A program made the translations under genes and the position numbers. Under the pieces are notes generated by a model. The model searched no databases. It was not told the origin of the DNA and saw nothing but the letters and a program-made list of their open reading frames with translations. A stretch of 62,617 nt of DNA, taken from contig CACORD010000003.1 in NCBI GenBank assembly GCA_902629535.1, positions 1 to 62,617 on the forward strand. Reading direction: 5' to 3'. Origin of the DNA: an uncultured Pelagibacteraceae bacterium (GTDB lineage: Bacteria > Pseudomonadota > Alphaproteobacteria > Pelagibacterales > Pelagibacteraceae). Below are positions 44,337-53,927 of this stretch, piece by piece. Every line of letters begins with the position of its first letter. The first letter of the stretch is position 1.

Positions 44337-45861
44337 AATGACGAGTCTTTGAAAAAACCAAAATAGTATTTGTCTCGTTTGCAAATTTTATAATTTCTTT
44401 ATCTTTTATCGATCCAGCAGGCTGAACTATTGCACTAGCTCCAGACTGAACTAATTTTTCTATTCCATCAACAAATGGGAAAAAAGCATCTGATGCAGCT
44501 ACAATTTCATTTTTGATTTTTGAAAACTTATTCATTTTATTTATTGCAATCTCACAACTATCTAATCTACTAGGTTGTCCTGAACCAATGCCAATAGTGG
44601 ATTTATTACTAGCAAGGACGATGGCATTTGATTTTGTGTATCGACAAACATTAAATGCAAACATTAAATTATCAAACTGTGATTTACTTGGTTGTCTTTT
44701 TGAAACAATTCTAAAATCCTTCTTTGAAAAAACCTTTTTATCTTCTGATTGCATAAGTGTAAAATTATCTAAAGAGTTGAATTTCCATACTTCACTGAAT
44801 GAAATTTTTGAGGAGTCTATCAGCCTAAGATTTTTTTTCGATTTTAATATTTTAAGAGCTTTTTTATCAAAACCATTGGCCACAATTACTTCAAGAAAAA
44901 TTTTATTTAGCATTAATGCGAGTTTTTGAGTAACCTTATAGTTACACGAAACAATACCACCAAATGCACTTATTGGATCGGTCTCTAACGCAGATTTATA
45001 ACTATCTAAATTATTTTTCAAAGCTGAGACACCACAAGGATTTCCATGTTTAACAATAACTGTACCGATATTTTTTGGTAATGATTTTGAAATAGTAATT
45101 GCAGCAAAAATATCATTGTAATTATTATAACTCAAAGTTTTTCCATGTATTTGCTCTAATTTATTTTTTCTATTTTGAGAATAAAAAGCACCCAGTTGGT
45201 GAGGATTTTCTCCATACCTTAGATTTTGTATTAAATTAGTGTAAAGAATTTTTCTTTTAGGGAAATTGATATTGTTAAATTTATTGAAATAATTTGAAAT
45301 TACGGCATCATAATAGGCTGTCTCGCTAAAAGCTAACCTAGACATTTTTTCTCTAAATTTTAGAGAGGTACTACCTTTATTTTTTTTCAACTCATTTATA
45401 AGTTCTGAATATTGATCGGTAGAAGTTATCACAGTTACATCATTATAATTTTTGGCAGCAGCTCTGACCAAAGTTGGTCCACCAATATCAATATTTTCAA
45501 TTATTTTTGAATGGTTTTTTGTCTGTTCAATCGTTTTTTCAAATGGATAAAAATTTACAATTACTAAATCAATATTCTCAAAATTATTTTTTTTAATATC
45601 ACTCGAGTGAGATTTGTTACTCCTTTTGTTTAAAATTCCAGCATGTATTTTTGGATGTAAAGTTTTAACTCTTCCATTAAGTATTTCCTTAAATCCTGTA
45701 AAATCTGAGACATTTAAACATTTGAATTTAAGTTTCTTAATCACTTTAAATGTTCCACCAGAACTAATTATTTTGATATTATTTCTATTCAATTCTTGTA
45801 ATAAAGGTTTTAGATTAGATTTATCAGATAATGATATAAAAGCTGATTTAATTTTTCTCAT
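44326..45861 (-). CDS. purH: Bifunctional AICAR transformylase/IMP cyclohydrolase
   Basis: Last two steps of IMP synthesis. It has 511 residues. The N-terminal MGS-like cyclohydrolase domain (about 1-190) has ALISLSDKSNL-like SAFISLSDKSNLKPL, SSGGTFKVIK and GRVKTLHPKIHAGIL. The transformylase domain has LRYGENPHQLGAFY, KHGNPCGVSA and SAFGGIVSCN. It consumes AICAR, which the his genes here also generate. It overlaps the next leftward gene by one base. Confidence 0.97.
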   Translation of the reverse strand: MRKIKSAFISLSDKSNLKPLLQELNRNNIKIISSGGTFKVIKKLKFKCLNVSDFTGFKEILNGRVKTLHPKIHAGILNKRSNKSHSSDIKKNNFENIDLVIVNFYPFEKTIEQTKNHSKIIENIDIGGPTLVRAAAKNYNDVTVITSTDQYSELINELKKNKGSTSLKFREKMSRLAFSETAYYDAVISNYFNKFNNINFPKRKILYTNLIQNLRYGENPHQLGAFYSQNRKNKLEQIHGKTLSYNNYNDIFAAITISKSLPKNIGTVIVKHGNPCGVSALKNNLDSYKSALETDPISAFGGIVSCNYKVTQKLALMLNKIFLEVIVANGFDKKALKILKSKKNLRLIDSSKISFSEVWKFNSLDNFTLMQSEDKKVFSKKDFRIVSKRQPSKSQFDNLMFAFNVCRYTKSNAIVLASNKSTIGIGSGQPSRLDSCEIAINKMNKFSKIKNEIVAASDAFFPFVDGIEKLVQSGASAIVQPAGSIKDKEIIKFANETNTILVFSKTRHFMH

Positions 45862-47486
45862 TATATCTTTTTAATTTCCCATTTAATATTCTCTTCATTA
45901 TTATTTAATATTCCAGATATAAAAATATTTTGGTTCTCAATATATGAATTTTTATTACCGAAGTATAATCCATTATCAATATTAATTTCATAATTATCAC
46001 ACGTAAATTTCCAACCCTCATCCTCTAATTCTATTAAAATGGATTTATTATCTTGAGTTTTCATTAATTTAATATTTGGTTCTAAATGAAATCGAATATC
46101 AAACTTGAAATTATAATTATTTTTTTTTCTAATAATTTTATCATTTCCAACAAATTTCATTTGTTCAGGAAAAAATTCAATATTTCTCTCATGGATTGAT
46201 TTAAATTTTTTTAAATATCCATCATGAGCAGCATTGATTTTCCAATAATTTTTCTCACAAACAGAATTTTTTTGAGTGATTTTTAAACCTGTTTTTAAAA
46301 TTAACTTATCTTTCTTTTTTGCAAATTTACATGAGGAATTATCATCAATTATTAAAGTGCTGTGTGCAGCTGAAGATTTTGATATTTCATTAAGATTTTG
46401 ATTATTTTTTTTGTAATAACCACAATTGGTTATAAGTTTCTTTCCGTTAGAAATTATTTCAAATGAAAGAGCGCCCGATTGGTAATCCTGAGTATATTTA
46501 GTATTTGGGGAAGATCCTGCGTCCATTGCTAGGCAAATTTTTTTATTCTTTAAAATTATGTAACCACCACAGTCTTTATTTTCATTTTTAAATTTATAAC
46601 CAAGTCTTTTTAAGTAATGATCGAAATCTTGTGTATTAGACTTATTATTACCATTAAACAAAAGATCTGCATTTATATTTTGTCTTATGAAAGCATAACT
46701 TTGTCCTAGATAATAAATATTTTCTTCTATGTATTCTGGAACTTTAATTTGAGATTCTTTAAACCATTCTCTAATAATTATAAAATATTTTAAAAAAAAA
46801 ATTAACTGTTTTATGTTCCGTGAGTTCGTAAAACCTTGGTTATCAATTGAGGAATTAGTAACTTTTTTTAGAAAATTTAAACCAATATTCAAATAATTTT
46901 TCTCAATTTTATAACATAATCCTGTCAAAATTATTGCAGAGCAACCAATTATTTTGTTTTCTAAATCTTTAGAGTTTTTTATTTCGTTTATTAAATGATT
47001 TGCTTGTTTTTGAATCATGTGATCAAACATTGATCTGTACTCTTTATTACTTTCTTTATAAGAAAGTTGATGGTTAGATAACCATGAAATTATTCTTTTA
47101 GCTGTAATATTAAATTCCCAACTTTTTTTTTTAAATTTATTGTTTTTATTAATCCAATTTAAGATAATTTCTTGAACTGATTTTTTTGAAGATTTTAAAT
47201 CAAGGCTAAAAAGCCAAAAAAAATTATTCAATTTTTCAAAATCTTTAGGTTTAATTTTACTGTTCCAAATTGTTTCTAATTCAAAATCTTCAATTTTAGA
47301 TTTCTTATTTTGATATTTGATTATCGATGAAAGTAAATGAGGACTTGGTTTATATATGAACTCATTATCAAAAGTTTTAGAAATTTTTTTTTCGTATAAA
47401 CTTGAATTTTGATAAATACCTCTGAATTTTTTTTTTATTGTTTCTGTAAAATCATTTAAAGTTTTAAAAAATTCATCTAACAGCAT
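45861..47486 (-). CDS. Heparinase II/III-like protein
   Basis: 541 residues with an N-terminal alpha-toroid (helices at about 90-290) and a C-terminal beta-sandwich of the heparinase II/III superfamily. Recognisable blocks are SKSSAAHSTLIIDDNSSC (the HST motif), AMDAGSSPNTKYTQDYQSGA and AAHDGYLKKF, with HERNIEF strands. No signal peptide is visible, unusual for a polysaccharide lyase. In alphaproteobacteria this family sits beside purH or rpe, so it may be a conserved housekeeping or cell-envelope protein. Lyase activity is not shown. Confidence 0.85.
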   Translation of the reverse strand: MLLDEFFKTLNDFTETIKKKFRGIYQNSSLYEKKISKTFDNEFIYKPSPHLLSSIIKYQNKKSKIEDFELETIWNSKIKPKDFEKLNNFFWLFSLDLKSSKKSVQEIILNWINKNNKFKKKSWEFNITAKRIISWLSNHQLSYKESNKEYRSMFDHMIQKQANHLINEIKNSKDLENKIIGCSAIILTGLCYKIEKNYLNIGLNFLKKVTNSSIDNQGFTNSRNIKQLIFFLKYFIIIREWFKESQIKVPEYIEENIYYLGQSYAFIRQNINADLLFNGNNKSNTQDFDHYLKRLGYKFKNENKDCGGYIILKNKKICLAMDAGSSPNTKYTQDYQSGALSFEIISNGKKLITNCGYYKKNNQNLNEISKSSAAHSTLIIDDNSSCKFAKKKDKLILKTGLKITQKNSVCEKNYWKINAAHDGYLKKFKSIHERNIEFFPEQMKFVGNDKIIRKKNNYNFKFDIRFHLEPNIKLMKTQDNKSILIELEDEGWKFTCDNYEINIDNGLYFGNKNSYIENQNIFISGILNNNEENIKWEIKKI

Positions 47487-47487
47487 T

Positions 47488-48147
47488 CTACACTTCTTTA
47501 AGTGTTTCTATATTTTTTTTAATGTTTCCGTTGTTTTCTTTAAATATTGTCGTTCCTGACACAAGAATGTTAGCACCTGCGTTTATTACATCTTTTGAAT
47601 TTGAAAAATTTATTCCTCCATCTACTTCAATGTCGTACTTATAATTTTTATCGTCTTTTATTTTTTTTAAAAGTTCAATTTTTTTAATGACGTCAGGAAT
47701 AAATTTTTGACCACCAAAACCTGGATATACACTCATTACCAATATTAGGTCTATATTTTCTAATTCTTTTTCAATTACACTTATCTCGGTATCTGGGTTT
47801 AATGATACCCCAACCTTTTTCCCCAAATTTTTAATTTGGTTGATTGACTCTTTTAAATTATCAGTTGCTTCAGGATGTATTGTGATTATATCTGAACCAG
47901 CATTTGCAAAATCTTTGATATATTTATGGACCGGTGAAATCATTAGATGCACATCAAATATTAAGTTTGTGTGTTTTCTAAGGGCTTTAATCACGGGTGG
48001 TCCAATAGTCAAATTTGGAACAAAGTGACCGTCCATGACATCCACATGTATCATATCTGCACCTGCATCCTCTAACCTTTTAATTTCAAAGCCCAATTGG
48101 CTAAAGTCGGCAGATAAGATAGATGGTGAAATTTGTATTTTTTTCAT
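47488..48147 (-). CDS. rpe: Ribulose-phosphate 3-epimerase
   Basis: Interconverts ribulose-5-P and xylulose-5-P in the pentose phosphate pathway. It has 219 residues. ISPSILSADFSQLGFEIKRL opens the barrel. DMIHVDVMDGHFVPNLTIG holds the catalytic Asp and metal His, LIFDVHLMISPV follows, VMSVYPGFGGQKF is diagnostic and IEVDGGINFSN carries the second Asp. One base separates it from the heparinase-like gene. Confidence 0.97.
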   Translation of the reverse strand: MKKIQISPSILSADFSQLGFEIKRLEDAGADMIHVDVMDGHFVPNLTIGPPVIKALRKHTNLIFDVHLMISPVHKYIKDFANAGSDIITIHPEATDNLKESINQIKNLGKKVGVSLNPDTEISVIEKELENIDLILVMSVYPGFGGQKFIPDVIKKIELLKKIKDDKNYKYDIEVDGGINFSNSKDVINAGANILVSGTTIFKENNGNIKKNIETLKEV

Positions 48148-48187
48148 TAATAAACAAATTTACTAGTACCAAATTTTAAAATTTTAT

Positions 48188-48532
48188 TTAATTAAAAAAT
48201 TGATAAATTTGTCTTGAAATTTCACTTTCTAAAGGAAAAGAGAGCATTCCCATTACTGAGTATCCTAAAACCCATGGCATAAAGTAAAACCTAATCATAA
48301 AGAAAAACCATGCTACATAAAGAGGCACAATTGGTTGTATTATAAAAGATGGAGTTATGGGTTTAAATAAATTGATGAGAGGATTTGTAAATTTAACAAA
48401 AACTTTCATAAAAAAAAACTGAGAATCTTCTCTTTGAAAAATATTCATTGCTACTCTCCCAATTAACGTCCACATGATCACACCAAGAATATAGTCAATT
48501 ATATAAACTAATGGATGAAAGTTAGCTGACAT
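48188..48532 (-). CDS. YggT-like membrane protein
   Basis: 114-residue predicted inner-membrane protein. A membrane segment lies at about 8-28, and the family-like block FVKFTNPLINLFKPITPSFI (KxTDPLLxPxRRxIP in typical YggT) is followed by a long second hydrophobic stretch (about 65-90). A clearer YggT occurs at 57758-58048. The function is unknown, with links to osmotic shock and division in other bacteria. It lies 55 bases downstream of the symporter terminator. Confidence 0.65.
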   Translation of the reverse strand: MSANFHPLVYIIDYILGVIMWTLIGRVAMNIFQREDSQFFFMKVFVKFTNPLINLFKPITPSFIIQPIVPLYVAWFFFMIRFYFMPWVLGYSVMGMLSFPLESEISRQIYQFFN

Positions 48533-48566
48533 TTCGAAATTTATATTGGAAAAAGATTGAAATTAA

Positions 48567-48590
48567 AAGGGGCGAAATTAATCGCCCCTT
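48567..48590 (-). terminator. Intrinsic terminator of the symporter operon
   Basis: AAGGGGCGA and TCGCCCCTT form a 9-base perfect stem with an AATTAA loop. Read leftward it is followed by TTTTAATTT, a usable U tract, 11 bases after the symporter stop at 48601. It separates the symporter transcript from the YggT-like gene. With the 8273-8300 hairpin it is one of two strong intrinsic terminators here; both follow genes that look highly expressed. Confidence 0.9.
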
Positions 48591-48600
48591 AAAAAATTAT

Positions 48601-50415
48601 TTAGTGTTGTTTGCCAAGGATCGATTTACCTGCTGGTACACGAACCTCATCAACCATTCTCTGCGTTGCAGCATTAGGTGCTTGAGTCATTAAACTGACT
48701 ACAACCATAGCTACTAAGCTGACAGCTGAACCAAAGATACCAAATGTTAACTGAGTAATACCTAAGAATCCACTTCCACCTGTTCTTACCCAGACTAGGT
48801 AAGCAGCACCAGAAACTAATCCTAAGAACATACCAGCTATAGCACCTTCTTTGTTAGCTCTCTTCCACCATACACCAAGTACTAGTGGGAAGAATAGTCC
48901 TGACATCGCAAAGTCAAAAGCCCAGATTACTGAACCTAAAATACCTTGGATCTCAAGAGCTGCGATTGTTGCTCCTGCAAAACCAATTACTACAAGTAAT
49001 ACCCTTGCAACAACTAGTCTCTTCGCAGTCTCAGCTTTTGGATCGATGATCTTATAGTAAACATCGTGTGAGATTGCGTTTGCAATTGCTAAAATCAAAC
49101 CATCGGCTGTTGACATGGCAGCGGCCATACCTCCAGCAGCAACGAGACCTGAAATTACATATGGTAATCCAGCTATTTCTGGCGTTGCTAACACAACGGC
49201 TTTACCACCCATGAAAAACTCATTTAACTCAAGAGTTCCATTTCCGTTAAAGTCGCTTACAAACATTAAGTTTGCTTGGTTCCAGTTTTGATACCAATCT
49301 ATCGCTTGAACTTCTGAAATTGATTTACCAATAATACCTGTAGGTAGTGATGGATCAATCAATGACAACTTAGATAGTGTCGCTAACATTGGAGCAGAAG
49401 AATAAAGTAGGAAGATAAAGAATAATGACCAACCTACAGATTTTCTAGCTGCTTTAACACTTGGAGTAGTAAAATATCTCATCATAACGTGAGGCAATGA
49501 AGCTGTTCCCATCATCATCGCTAACGCTAATGAAATAAATGCCCAAGGTGTTGCGTTCACCGCTGAGTGAGCTTTAGTTATTCCAGCCAAACCTTTTGGC
49601 ACTTCTTTTAGATTTTCAGCAGAGTTTTTAACAAAACCAAACTGAGCCTCTAATTCAGCTATTCTAGAAACTTCATCAGCTAACATGAAGTGAGGGAAGA
49701 AACCCGCACCCATTTTGTTACTGATCCAGAATACTGGTAATAAGTAAGCTATGATAAGTACGATATATTGCGCTACCTGTGTCCAAGTTACTCCTCTCAT
49801 ACCCCCAAGCATTGAACAAAGTAAGATACTTACTAGTCCAACGTACACAGCGTATTGGAATGGAATATCAAGTGCAACAGATGCAATTGTACCTGTGGCG
49901 TTAATTTGTGCAGTCACATAAGTAAATGAAGCAACAGTTAAAACTACTACTGCCATGAATCTACTTAAATTACCACCATATCTTGTACCAATAAAATCTG
50001 GGACTGTATAACAGCCAAATTTTCTTAAGTAAGGTGCTAATAGTGATGCAACTAATACATATCCACCAGTCCAACCTACAAGCAGTGCCATATAACCGTA
50101 ACCTTTAAAGTAAATACCACCTGCCATTGCAACGAATGATGCACCAGACATCCAGTCCGCTGCAGTCGCCATTCCGTTGAACACGGTTGGTACTTGTCTT
50201 CCAGCTACGTAATACGCATCAGCTTGTGCTGTACGTGATAGATAACCAATTATAGCATAGATGGCTACTGTGAAGGCAACGAAACAAATACCAATTACTT
50301 TCGCTGTCATACCCATCTGCTCTCCAATTGACATAATGATTATGAAAGCTAAAAAACCACCTGTATAGATTCCATAAACTTTAGGTAAATTGTCTATAAA
50401 ATTACCTTTAATCAT
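48601..50415 (-). CDS. Sodium:solute symporter, large subunit (VC_2705/ActP-like)
   Basis: SSS-family transporter of 604 residues with about 13 membrane segments, probably taking up acetate or a similar small carboxylate with Na+. Landmarks: ADAYYVAGRQVPTVFNGMAT with ADWMSGASFVAMAG, VPDFIGTRYGGNLSRFMAV, GGMRGVTWTQVAQYIVLI, GTASLPHVMMRYFTTPSVKA and MAAAMSTADGLILAIANA. The loop at 388-399 is an EF-hand-like sequence (D-F-N-G-N-G-T-L-E-L-N-E). Coupled to the DUF4212 subunit by one base. Codon use looks less AT-driven than neighbours, suggesting strong expression. Confidence 0.92.
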   Translation of the reverse strand: MIKGNFIDNLPKVYGIYTGGFLAFIIIMSIGEQMGMTAKVIGICFVAFTVAIYAIIGYLSRTAQADAYYVAGRQVPTVFNGMATAADWMSGASFVAMAGGIYFKGYGYMALLVGWTGGYVLVASLLAPYLRKFGCYTVPDFIGTRYGGNLSRFMAVVVLTVASFTYVTAQINATGTIASVALDIPFQYAVYVGLVSILLCSMLGGMRGVTWTQVAQYIVLIIAYLLPVFWISNKMGAGFFPHFMLADEVSRIAELEAQFGFVKNSAENLKEVPKGLAGITKAHSAVNATPWAFISLALAMMMGTASLPHVMMRYFTTPSVKAARKSVGWSLFFIFLLYSSAPMLATLSKLSLIDPSLPTGIIGKSISEVQAIDWYQNWNQANLMFVSDFNGNGTLELNEFFMGGKAVVLATPEIAGLPYVISGLVAAGGMAAAMSTADGLILAIANAISHDVYYKIIDPKAETAKRLVVARVLLVVIGFAGATIAALEIQGILGSVIWAFDFAMSGLFFPLVLGVWWKRANKEGAIAGMFLGLVSGAAYLVWVRTGGSGFLGITQLTFGIFGSAVSLVAMVVVSLMTQAPNAATQRMVDEVRVPAGKSILGKQH

Positions 50416-50675
50416 TAGTCATCTCCTCTTTCACTAAAGCCGAACTCTTCATCGATTTTTTCTTGTCTATTCGCAAACCAGAAAATTAGTATTACGAAAA
50501 TTCCAAGAGAACCTTGACAAGTGAACCAATAAGTTAGCGGATAACCAAATGGTCCCGTAACCTCGTTCATTTCAGCCCCGAACAGGAAGATGCCAATTGA
50601 GAAAACAAACCAAATTGCTAAGGTAACCATTAGCAAACCTTTGGATTTTTCCCAATGTTGTTCTTGTTTTGACAT
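50415..50675 (-). CDS. DUF4212 small subunit of the sodium:solute symporter
   Basis: 86-residue membrane protein with two membrane helices (about 15-33 and 50-68). It begins with a WEKSKGLL opening and has the family middle PFGYPLTYWFTCQGSLGIFV. It ends acidic (EEFGFSERGDD). DUF4212 proteins are regularly encoded just before VC_2705-type symporters and are presumed to be accessory subunits. A purine-rich AGAGAGAGG ribosome site precedes the ATG. A TTGACA on the minus strand (50781-50786) is a possible -35 without a good -10. Confidence 0.9.
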   Translation of the reverse strand: MSKQEQHWEKSKGLLMVTLAIWFVFSIGIFLFGAEMNEVTGPFGYPLTYWFTCQGSLGIFVILIFWFANRQEKIDEEFGFSERGDD

Positions 50676-50800
50676 TTATACCTCTCTCTTTTTAGTTATA
50701 ACTGGCCAAAACCATAACCATTATCCAATAGAATTAAAGTGTTAAAATTGGTAAATTTACTAGCGTTTTCTAGTTATAAGTGTCAAAAATAGGGTTTTTT

Positions 50801-51424
50801 ATGGTGAAATACAAATTAACGTGGAGAGACCTAAGTTGGCATGATTTTAAGACTTATCTTTTCGCCATGTTCAAAGTTTTCATCCCTAAGGGGAAAATTA
50901 GCAACCTAGATGAGCTTGAAACTTTTATACAAACAAAATCTGCTTGGGTGAGCCAGGTTACTCTTTATGGTTATCTAAAAACGAGGATGGGTACCAGGTA
51001 TGTTCTTCATTTCGAAAATGATACATTTATGAACTCAGTTAACTTAGCTAAGTGGAACATTTATGCGGTTGCTCTTCAAGATCTCACCTTTTTTACATTT
51101 TCAAAACTAAAAGCAAATTTCAATTACCAAGAAACTGAAAAAGCGAAAGAGGTTTTTCTAAAGATCTTAGATGACGAAACTTCAAATAAAATGCCGATCG
51201 ACATTATAGAAAAAGCTAAAAAAAGTTTTGATGAAAGATTGCAAAAAATAAATTGGGATAATCATTATAATGATCTTCCATTTAACCCTAGTGCTCTTTC
51301 ATTATTTGAGTGGGCACCAATTGCAGAAGATTTAAAAAACCTAGATCGAAAAATAGTTCTCAATTCAGTAATTTTAAAATGGGATGTTATTAAAAAAGAA
51401 TTTAATGAAAGAATAAAGTTTTAA
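50801..51424 (+). CDS. Conserved alphaproteobacterial hypothetical protein
   Basis: 207 residues from the ATG at 50801; the GTG at 50780 adds seven doubtful residues. No signal peptide or membrane segment. A striking central block, [20 protein letters not shown] then [20 protein letters not shown] and [16 protein letters not shown], looks strongly conserved. I recall similar proteins in other alphaproteobacteria but no assigned function. It lies between the symporter and acs, divergent from one and convergent with the other, so a link to acetate or carboxylate uptake is plausible. Stop shared with acs in TTAA. Confidence 0.75.
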   Translation: MVKYKLTWRDLSWHDFKTYLFAMFKVFIPKGKISNLDELETFIQTKSAWVSQVTLYGYLKTRMGTRYVLHFENDTFMNSVNLAKWNIYAVALQDLTFFTFSKLKANFNYQETEKAKEVFLKILDDETSNKMPIDIIEKAKKSFDERLQKINWDNHYNDLPFNPSALSLFEWAPIAEDLKNLDRKIVLNSVILKWDVIKKEFNERIKF

Positions 51425-53508
51425 GTATTTTTTCTATTTTCAACTAAACTATCAACCACACCTGGATCAGCTAGAGTAGTAGTATCACCTAGTTGTCCAT
51501 GCTCGTTTGCAGCAATCTTTCGTAAAATTCTTCTCATTATTTTTCCAGATCTTGTTTTTGGAAGGCCTGGGGTAAAATGAATTAAATCTGGTGTTGCCAA
51601 AGGTCCTATTTGCTTTCTTACCCAAAGTTTTAGTTCCCTATCTAAATCGCCTGTCTCACTTTCACCTGCATTGAGAGTGACATAACAATATAAACCATTG
51701 CCTTTAATGTCATGAGGATATCCGACGACAGCAGCCTCAGCTACTTTTGGATGCGCTACAAAAGCACTTTCAATTTCAGCAGTACCAAGGTTATGTCCAG
51801 AAACAATAATTACATCATCCACTCTGCCAGTTATCCAATAGTAACCGTCTTTGTCTCTTTTACATCCGTCTCCAGTAAAGTATTTTCCGTCAAACTGTGA
51901 AAAATATGTATCAATAAATCTTTGATGGTCGCCATATACAGTTCTCATTTGACCAGGCCAAGATTGAGCTATACAGAGTCTACCCTCACCCTCACCTTTT
52001 ATTTCTTTTCCATCTTTATTTACTAATACCGGTTTAATTCCATAAAAAGGTTTTGTCGCTGAACCAGGTTTTAGCGGAATCGCACCAGTTTGTGGTGCTA
52101 TTAGAATTCCCCCTGTTTCTGTCTGCCACCACGTATCGACTATTGGACATTTTGAATTTCCAACAGTTTTGTAATACCACATCCATGCCTCCGGATTTAT
52201 GGGTTCTCCAACAGTTCCTAATAATTTTAAAGATTTTCTAGAAGTTTTATTAACAGGCCCATCACCCTCTCTCATCAAAGCTCTTATGGCTGTTGGAGCT
52301 GTATAAAAAGTATTTACTTTATACTTATCTACTATTTGCCACCACCTTGAGCTATCAGGATAATTTGGAACACCTTCAAACATAATAGTGGTCGCACCAT
52401 TAGCTAACGGTCCATAAATTATATAACTATGACCAGTTACCCATCCAATGTCTGCTGTACACCAATAAATGTCATTTGGCTTATAATTAAAAATATATTG
52501 ATGAGTCATAGAGGCATAAACCATATATCCTCCAGTGGTATGCAAAACTCCTTTTGGTTTACCTGTTGATCCTGATGTATAAAGAATAAACAAAGGATCT
52601 TCCGCATTCATTTCTTCAGGTTCACAATGACTTGGGACATCTTTAATTAAGTCATGATACCAAACATCTCGACCTTGCTCCCAATAAACATAATTACCAG
52701 TTCTCTTCACTACAATACATTTTTTAACATCTGGGCAATTAGATAAAGCTTCATCAGTTGTCGCTTTTAAAGGAATAGTCTTGCCTCCTCTCACTCCTTC
52801 ATCAGCAGTAATTATATATTCTGATTTACAATCATTTACTCTTCCCGAAATCGATTCTGCAGAAAAACCACCAAAAATTATTGAATGGATGGCACCTATT
52901 CTTGCACAAGCTAACATCAGGATTGCTAATTCAGGTATCATCGTCAGATAAATAGTGACACGATCACCTTTTTGTATCCCCAGTTTTTTTAGACCATTAG
53001 CAGCTTTTGAAACTTTTTGATGTAATTGTTTGTAAGAAATTTTTTGAGTATCTTTTGGATCATCTCCAACCCATATAATCGCAGTCTTATCTTTTTTATC
53101 TTTTAAATGACGATCAATACAGTTAGCAGATGCATTTAGAGTGCCGTCTTCAAACCACTTAATTCTTACCTCGTCTTTACTATATTTAATGTCTTTAATT
53201 TTTTTGTAAGGCCTTATCCAAGTAATTCTTTTTCCCTCTTTTTTCCAAAATGAATTATTATTTTTAATTGATTCAGAATATTTTTTTTGATATTGAGATT
53301 TATTTGCTAAACCTCTTTTTATCCATTCAGGTTTAGTTTTAATAATTTCATCATTAGATAATTTTTTATCTATATTTTTTTTACCAGATTTTTTGGTTGA
53401 GATTTTTTTAGTTTTAGAGACTTTTTTTATTTTTCTTCTTATTTTTGAAGATTTTTTTTTCTTAGTCTTTTTCGCTTTTCTTTTTTTTGATTTCTTTTTT
53501 TTTGGCAT
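51421..53508 (-). CDS. acs: Acetyl-CoA synthetase with basic N-terminal extension
   Basis: AMP-forming acetate activation to acetyl-CoA. It has 695 residues. The adenylation core has [56 protein letters not shown] and the catalytic, acetylatable Lys656 in [13 protein letters not shown]. Residues 1-50 are a tail with 26 Lys and 3 Arg. Ordinary Acs begins near residue 55 ([12 protein letters not shown]). No in-frame Met lies between residue 1 and the core, so the tail looks real. Probably works with the symporter and malyl-CoA lyase products. Confidence 0.95.
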   Translation of the reverse strand: MPKKKKSKKRKAKKTKKKKSSKIRRKIKKVSKTKKISTKKSGKKNIDKKLSNDEIIKTKPEWIKRGLANKSQYQKKYSESIKNNNSFWKKEGKRITWIRPYKKIKDIKYSKDEVRIKWFEDGTLNASANCIDRHLKDKKDKTAIIWVGDDPKDTQKISYKQLHQKVSKAANGLKKLGIQKGDRVTIYLTMIPELAILMLACARIGAIHSIIFGGFSAESISGRVNDCKSEYIITADEGVRGGKTIPLKATTDEALSNCPDVKKCIVVKRTGNYVYWEQGRDVWYHDLIKDVPSHCEPEEMNAEDPLFILYTSGSTGKPKGVLHTTGGYMVYASMTHQYIFNYKPNDIYWCTADIGWVTGHSYIIYGPLANGATTIMFEGVPNYPDSSRWWQIVDKYKVNTFYTAPTAIRALMREGDGPVNKTSRKSLKLLGTVGEPINPEAWMWYYKTVGNSKCPIVDTWWQTETGGILIAPQTGAIPLKPGSATKPFYGIKPVLVNKDGKEIKGEGEGRLCIAQSWPGQMRTVYGDHQRFIDTYFSQFDGKYFTGDGCKRDKDGYYWITGRVDDVIIVSGHNLGTAEIESAFVAHPKVAEAAVVGYPHDIKGNGLYCYVTLNAGESETGDLDRELKLWVRKQIGPLATPDLIHFTPGLPKTRSGKIMRRILRKIAANEHGQLGDTTTLADPGVVDSLVENRKNT

Positions 53509-53513
53509 ATTTA

Positions 53514-53927
53514 TTAATATTTACCCATTTTATTTAAAATCTTCCAGCTTTTAGAGTCAATAGGCATTACAGATAATCTACTTTGTTTTATTAAAGATAA
53601 ATGGCTTAAATCCTTATTTTTTTTAATCTTTTCTAAAGATACTGGATTATCAAGTTTTTTTAAAAAACTAACAGTTACCGCAACAAACCGTCCAGATTTG
53701 TCTGTTTTATCAATGTAATATTCTTTCACAACTTCAACAATTCCAACAATTTCTTTACCAATATTTGAGTGATAAAAAAAACATTGATCACCTTTTTTCA
53801 TATTTTTAAGATTCTTAGCTGCTTGATAATTTCTTACACCATCCCAGGGCGCTCCTTTTTTACCAGCTTTTTCTTGTTGATCTATTGACCAAACATCAGG
53901 TTCGGATTTAAGTAACCAATATTGCAT
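53514..53927 (-). CDS. EVE-domain protein
   Basis: 137-residue PUA-like EVE protein, a fold that binds modified bases in DNA or RNA in other systems. It opens [36 protein letters not shown] and [20 protein letters not shown] are diagnostic. [15 protein letters not shown] closes it. Often beside tsaD in alphaproteobacteria. It starts on the last base of tsaD and is probably cotranscribed with it. The ligand is unknown. Confidence 0.94.
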   Translation of the reverse strand: MQYWLLKSEPDVWSIDQQEKAGKKGAPWDGVRNYQAAKNLKNMKKGDQCFFYHSNIGKEIVGIVEVVKEYYIDKTDKSGRFVAVTVSFLKKLDNPVSLEKIKKNKDLSHLSLIKQSRLSVMPIDSKSWKILNKMGKY

